NCBI GenBank assembly: GCA_900755095.1
Contig: CAAEFE010000021.1
Coordinates: 1-44,913 of the forward strand
Length of the DNA stretch: 44,913 nt
Direction of reading: 5' to 3'
Source of the DNA: an uncultured Bacteroides sp.
GTDB taxonomy: Bacteria; Bacteroidota; Bacteroidia; Bacteroidales; Bacteroidaceae
The notes below the pieces were generated by a model that did no database searches, was not told the DNA's origin, and saw only the letters and a list, made by a program, of their open reading frames with translations. The position numbers and the translations under genes were made by a program. Each line of letters opens with the position of its first letter. Within the stretch, counting starts at the first letter, position 1. Positions 41,109 to 44,913 of the stretch are shown one piece after another.

Positions 41109-43241
41109 ATGAGTAAATTACGTTTGATAACAGTATTCCTTTTTGCCGTCTTCATGGTATTGGGAGTTACAGCACAGGTTCATACCCAGAAGGGGATAGT
41201 CCGCAAGGTTACCCGTTCGGCTTCCGATCCTTTCATTCCGGTGCAGGGTGTACAAGTTATTGTGTCGGGGGAAGCTAATAAAGCAAGTGATAAGGACGGA
41301 CGATTTTCGTTGAAGGTGAAGGTCACGGATAAGGCGGGTAGTTATACACTGACAGCCGTGCGTGTGCCACAAGGTTCCAAGTATATGTTGGCTTCGCCAT
41401 CGAAAGGTAAACGACTATTTATATCTGCCAATGACTTGGAAGTCTCGTTGATAACACCAGAAGAAAAGGAGATGGAGTATAAGAAGCGGTATGAGTTACT
41501 GAAAGAAAAGTATGAAGAGCAGTCGTTATCTTTACGTAAACTACGCAATGAACTGAATAAGCGTCTTGGAGAATTGAGCGAATCGGATGTACATTATGCA
41601 CGTCTGAAAGCGGAGTGTGACAGCATCCGCAAACTTTATCTTGATTACATCAACAATGAGGATAAGATAGATGAGGTTATCAAGGAATTAGCTGAAGAGC
41701 TGGCACTGACCGATTATCAGAGCTTGGACTCTTTGGAACTGAAAATTTATGAACTGAAAAAAAACGGAGAATGGAAGGCACTTAACGACTTGATACGCGA
41801 GTCTATGCCTGGTGGAGCCGAGGAAGCCTGGAAAGTGATTGAACAACAGCAACGGAATGCGGATGCAAAAGTAGAACAAGCCAAGCTTGAATTAGCTAGA
41901 GGACTGTCAGAACAACAACGGTTGATACAACAACGCAGTCAATGGTTTGGGAAAATGGAGACTGCTATCGAATCATTCAAGATGCAGCATTTGAATGATT
42001 CGGTTTCGCATTATTATGAGATTCTCACGAAAGCTGCTCCAACAAATTGGGATTATTTGATTGCAGCGGGAAGGTTTGAAGAAGATTATATGGCTGATTA
42101 CAATCGGGCTATGAATTATCAGTTGTCTGCATTGAATACAACAGACAATGATACATACAAAGCAACTAGTTACATTATAATAGGGGGAATATATGAGAAG
42201 CTAGATGACTATTCTAAAGCTTTGGAATGTTATGAAAAGTCTTTGAAGATTCGGCTATCTGTTTATGGCGAAAATGATGAAATTGTGGCTAATGATTATG
42301 AACGTATGGGACAGATATATTTCGCTCAAGATGACTGTTCTAAAGCTTTGGAATATTATGAAAAGTCTTTGAATATCTATTTGATGATTTACGGTGAGAA
42401 CGCTTCATGGGGAATAGCCAATGTATCTATTGGTATGGGACGTGTATATTCAAATCAAGGAGATTACTCCAAAGCCTTGGTCTGTTTTGAAGGGGCCTTG
42501 AAAATATTTTTGTTGCTTAATGGAGATAACCACCCTGCTGTAGCTACAAGTTACAGTTATATAGGACAGATATATTTTGCTCAAAATGACTATTCTAAAG
42601 CTTTGGATTATTTTAAAAAGTCTTTGAAATTGGATTTGTCGTTTTTTGGTGAGAACCATCCTTCTGTAGCTTCCGGATATTATAATATTGGGTATGTGTA
42701 TTTTGCTCAAGGGGATTACTCTAAGGCTTTGGAATATTTTGAGGAGGTTTTAAAGATTCGTTTGTCAGTTTATGGTGAAAATCATTCCCGAGTAGCTTCT
42801 GTTTACAATGATATAGGAGAAATATATTCCGTTCAAGGAGATGATTTCAAAGCTTTGGATTATTTTAAAAAGTCTTTGAAAATAGTTTTGTCAGTTTATG
42901 GTGAAAATCATTCTCAAGTATCTTCTATTTATGATCATATAGGAGAAATATATTTTGCTCAAAAAGATTATTCTAAAGCCTTATATTATTTTGAAGAGTC
43001 TTTGAAAATCCGTTTGTCTCTTTTTGGTGAGAACCATCCTGAGGTAGCTTTGAGTTATTATAGTATAGGGAGTTTGTATATAATTCAAGGTGACAAATCC
43101 AAAGCTCTGAACTATTATGAGAAGTCCTTGAAAATCCGTTTGTCTGTTTATGGTGAAAATCATCCTTTGACAAAGGAAATTATGGATTTGATTAATGTTG
43201 CTAATAGTAAGGTATTACAATCTCCTGAAACAACAAAATAA
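41109..43241 (+). CDS. Exported TPR protein with eight 42-residue kinesin-light-chain-type repeats
   Basis: This 710-residue protein has a signal peptide (1-22), a carboxypeptidase-regulatory-like beta domain (about 25-115: QGVQVIVSGEANKASDKDGRFSLKVKV) and a long coiled coil (about 120-290: EYKKRYELLKEKYEEQS, AKVEQAKLELARGL). Eight TPR_12-type repeats follow from about residue 354 to 700, each close to YxxIGxIYFAQxDYSKALEYFEKSLKIRLSVYGENHPxVA. Such repeats are conserved at the DNA level, so copy number may vary by recombination. The protein is predicted to be periplasmic. It precedes the TIR gene by 250 nt in the same direction, so the pair is a plausible sensor-effector unit. Confidence 0.85.
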   Translation: MSKLRLITVFLFAVFMVLGVTAQVHTQKGIVRKVTRSASDPFIPVQGVQVIVSGEANKASDKDGRFSLKVKVTDKAGSYTLTAVRVPQGSKYMLASPSKGKRLFISANDLEVSLITPEEKEMEYKKRYELLKEKYEEQSLSLRKLRNELNKRLGELSESDVHYARLKAECDSIRKLYLDYINNEDKIDEVIKELAEELALTDYQSLDSLELKIYELKKNGEWKALNDLIRESMPGGAEEAWKVIEQQQRNADAKVEQAKLELARGLSEQQRLIQQRSQWFGKMETAIESFKMQHLNDSVSHYYEILTKAAPTNWDYLIAAGRFEEDYMADYNRAMNYQLSALNTTDNDTYKATSYIIIGGIYEKLDDYSKALECYEKSLKIRLSVYGENDEIVANDYERMGQIYFAQDDCSKALEYYEKSLNIYLMIYGENASWGIANVSIGMGRVYSNQGDYSKALVCFEGALKIFLLLNGDNHPAVATSYSYIGQIYFAQNDYSKALDYFKKSLKLDLSFFGENHPSVASGYYNIGYVYFAQGDYSKALEYFEEVLKIRLSVYGENHSRVASVYNDIGEIYSVQGDDFKALDYFKKSLKIVLSVYGENHSQVSSIYDHIGEIYFAQKDYSKALYYFEESLKIRLSLFGENHPEVALSYYSIGSLYIIQGDKSKALNYYEKSLKIRLSVYGENHPLTKEIMDLINVANSKVLQSPETTK

Positions 43242-43244
43242 TTT

Positions 43245-43429
43245 ATGAAAACTCATATTATATTAGGAACCATCACCGAAAAGATCTTTCGCTTTTGAGC
43301 GAGGAATGTCAGAAAACTATATTGTTCTTGAGTGTGCTGATGGAGGATAGAAACAAATATATTAATGTTTTTGATTTGAACAATAATATGATAGGCATGC
43401 AATTGCAGATATATCCCATGAATGTGTAG
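43245..43429 (+). pseudogene. Small ORF broken by a one-base frameshift
   Basis: ATG 43245 reads MKTHIILGTITEKIFRF and stops at TGA 43296-43298. Adding one A in the GAAAAG near 43278 continues into an open frame that reads LSLLSEECQKTILFLSVLMED, then NKYINVFDLNNNMIGMQLQI, and ends at TAG 43427-43429. The rebuilt product has 61 residues and coding-like composition. It starts 3 nt after the TPR gene and ends 62 nt before the TIR gene. No family recognised. It could be a sequence error in an intact small gene or a decayed one. Confidence 0.4.
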
Positions 43430-43491
43430 GAAAAAGAAAAAATAGTGGAATGTTATCAAATGTGGTTAATTTTAAATAGAAATCAGACGAA

Positions 43492-44631
43492 ATGGCACAC
43501 AATTTTTTTGCTTTTATTAGCTATCGTCATACGGACATTAAGGCGGCGAAGCGATTACAGTTTTTATTAGAATCGTACAATTTGCCGACAATGATTCAGA
43601 AAATGAAGCCGGAGGCACCTAAACGGTTTAAAGTCTTTCGTGATGCTGATGAACTGACGAGTGGTGTACTTAGTGACGAACTGCATCATAAATTGGATGA
43701 ATCGAAATATCTGATTGTCATTTGTTCGCCGAATTCGGCACAATCGAAATATGTAGGGGAGGAGATTGCCTACTTCCGCTCGAAGGGACGCGAAAGAGAG
43801 ATTATACCTTTTATCATTGACGGTATTCCTCATTCCAAAGATCGGGAATGTTTTCATGCTCAACTGACGTTAGGCGGATTGGAACTTTTGGGGATTGATG
43901 TGCAGGCGGAAAATTCAAGATTCCATGCGATACGTTTCCATCAAGCATTTATCCGTCTTGTGGCAAGAATGCTTGATGTGGACTTTGGCGTATTATGGAA
44001 CCGTCGAAAGCATTTTCTCGTTAAGCTGGTCGCTTTGATGATTGTTGTTCTTTCCATTATCATCGGACTGGCAGTGAACGCAATTCATTCACGTCCTTTC
44101 GATTTAGCAGTGCAATTATCACAAACACCTTGCAAGGCTCTCCCACTTAGTGCCGATGAAACAGACAGTCTGTATCTGTTTCTAGGTGAAAATGATCTAC
44201 GCACAGTGGTTCTAAAAGATTTGGATAATGCTGTTTTGTTTCCCAACATTCCGGGAAAGTATAAAGGACAGAATATGAGAATTGTTGCAAAGGCTTATGG
44301 TTGCTATGTGTTGGACACAATCGTATCTATTACTTCAAAGATGGCATTGCCTATTCAACGGAATCCTGAAACGTTTGGGCATATTCAATACTGTATTGTA
44401 GATAATGAAACGGAAAAGCAACTTATAGGTGTAACATTCGACTTTGGCTTTCTGAAAGTGAAAACGAACGATGAAGGTATACTCGATGTACTCATTCCAA
44501 TAGACCGGCAGCAGGTGTCTTATCCGGTGAAAATTGATTATAACGGAATCTCTATGCATCTGACCTATTCTGGAGATTCATTGCAGGCGTCCGGTCATAC
44601 TGGTCTTAGTACAATTTATGTTCAATATTGA
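43492..44631 (+). CDS. TIR-domain protein with membrane anchor and extracytoplasmic domain
   Basis: This 379-residue protein has a N-terminal TIR domain (about 3-155): FFAFISYRHTD (box 1), FKVFRDADEL (45-54), LSDELHHKLDESKYLIVICSPNSAQ and SKYVGEEIAYFRSKG with E90/E91 as the candidate catalytic glutamates. The family is the FISYRH-type bacterial TIR common in anaerobes. A membrane helix lies at 175-197, followed by a periplasmic-looking region (200-379). In the latter, CIVDNETEKQLIGVTFDFGFLKVKTNDEGILDVLIPI resembles carboxypeptidase-regulatory-like modules, as does the N-terminus of the TPR protein. It may cleave NAD+ or act as a signalling scaffold. The partner is probably the TPR protein. 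Confidence 0.85.
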   Translation: MAHNFFAFISYRHTDIKAAKRLQFLLESYNLPTMIQKMKPEAPKRFKVFRDADELTSGVLSDELHHKLDESKYLIVICSPNSAQSKYVGEEIAYFRSKGREREIIPFIIDGIPHSKDRECFHAQLTLGGLELLGIDVQAENSRFHAIRFHQAFIRLVARMLDVDFGVLWNRRKHFLVKLVALMIVVLSIIIGLAVNAIHSRPFDLAVQLSQTPCKALPLSADETDSLYLFLGENDLRTVVLKDLDNAVLFPNIPGKYKGQNMRIVAKAYGCYVLDTIVSITSKMALPIQRNPETFGHIQYCIVDNETEKQLIGVTFDFGFLKVKTNDEGILDVLIPIDRQQVSYPVKIDYNGISMHLTYSGDSLQASGHTGLSTIYVQY

Positions 44632-44876
44632 GATATGAAAAATAGTGGTATAGAAACGTTTACTCATACTAAACTCACTAAAGCCGAATTATTCATAAAT
44701 TTTATCCAAAAGAAGAGAAAAGAATAAAATAAACAAGAGACGTCGTAACAACCTATCCATAAAACGATTATATTTATTGCAGCGAGAGAGCACTTTAAGT
44801 AATGCTTAAGAGGAAAAACGAAAAGTAGTATATATACTATATATTTTCTATTATTAATTACTTAAACACATTTTTT
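44632..44876 (+). other. Spacer after the TIR gene; possible 30-codon ORF
   Basis: The 245-nt gap holds a 30-residue frame (44635-44727, MKNSGIETFTHTKLTKAELF...) 3 nt after the TIR stop, too short to be sure of. An AT-rich leader (TATATATACTATATA) precedes the next gene. A small CTTTAAG-N4-CTTAAG pattern is near 44794-44810. No other structure was recognised. Confidence 0.3.
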
Positions 44877-44913
44877 ATGGAAGCCAAGAAATCAAAAAAG
44901 GCTGCAATTGAGA
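44877..44913 (+). CDS. Start of a probable TonB-type protein (truncated by window end)
   Basis: ATG 44877 starts MEAKKSKKAAIE and runs into the window end. Bacteroides energy-transducer TonB proteins typically begin with a MEAKKSPKADLE-like basic stretch before the membrane helix, so this is a likely TonB start. Only 12 residues are visible. Confidence 0.4.
   Translation, partial: MEAKKSKKAAIE

Overview
The window is from a Bacteroides-type chromosome. The evidence is a class II NrdJ, a GH77 enzyme with two starch-binding modules, Bacteroidetes-type DnaA, many Bacteroides -7 promoter boxes (TAnnTTTG), SPII lipoproteins, DUF3244, DUF3874 and RteC-like proteins, and Bacteroides-style integrases. 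The species cannot be named from the sequence alone.

Layout. (1) 1-3350, + strand: the 3' part of a tRNA methylthiotransferase (mtaB), a LpxL-type lipid A acyltransferase, a family 2 glycosyltransferase and methylglyoxal synthase. (2) 3540-7671, - strand: a beta-barrel protein, a lipoprotein, a DUF3244 protein and a TPR membrane regulator broken by one in-frame TGA. A 22-23 nt-spaced array of small palindromes follows (7756-7863). (3) 7911-19033: housekeeping genes folB, malQ, nrdJ, a nitroreductase, dnaA, an Mce/MlaD protein and a cell-wall amidase. A BASS-type transporter (19234-20190) closes this core block.

(4) About 20.24-33.36 kb is an integrated mobilizable element, or two adjacent ones. 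Tyrosine recombinase genes sit at both ends and point inward. The left half is a standard Bacteroides mobilizable transposon backbone: integrase, unknown protein, HTH protein, RepA-like ATPase, TOPRIM primase, MobC, relaxase and a coiled-coil membrane protein. Candidate replication-origin repeats and an oriT-like double hairpin lie between these genes. The right half carries an HTH protein, a frameshifted RteC-like regulator, a HAD phosphatase, a Nudix hydrolase, a Crp/Fnr regulator, a YhcG-type PD-(D/E)XK nuclease and the second integrase. A 15-bp exact direct repeat flanks the block.

(5) 33.5-38.8 kb: a DUF6125-like protein, an Ig-like lipoprotein, a small Spy-like exported protein and a DUF3874/VapE-like primase-helicase. 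The last sits between inverted copies of a GGTGAAAGAT motif and beside a 65-bp perfect palindrome. (6) 39.3-44.6 kb, + strand, AT-rich: an M48 metallopeptidase with a C-terminal zinc ribbon, a small acidic protein, a membrane zinc-ribbon protein, an exported protein with eight 42-residue TPRs, a decayed small ORF and a membrane-anchored TIR protein. This is the best candidate for an undescribed system: a periplasmic TPR sensor plus TIR effector, possibly with a protease, in defence or envelope-stress signalling. The window ends at the first codons of what looks like a TonB-type protein.
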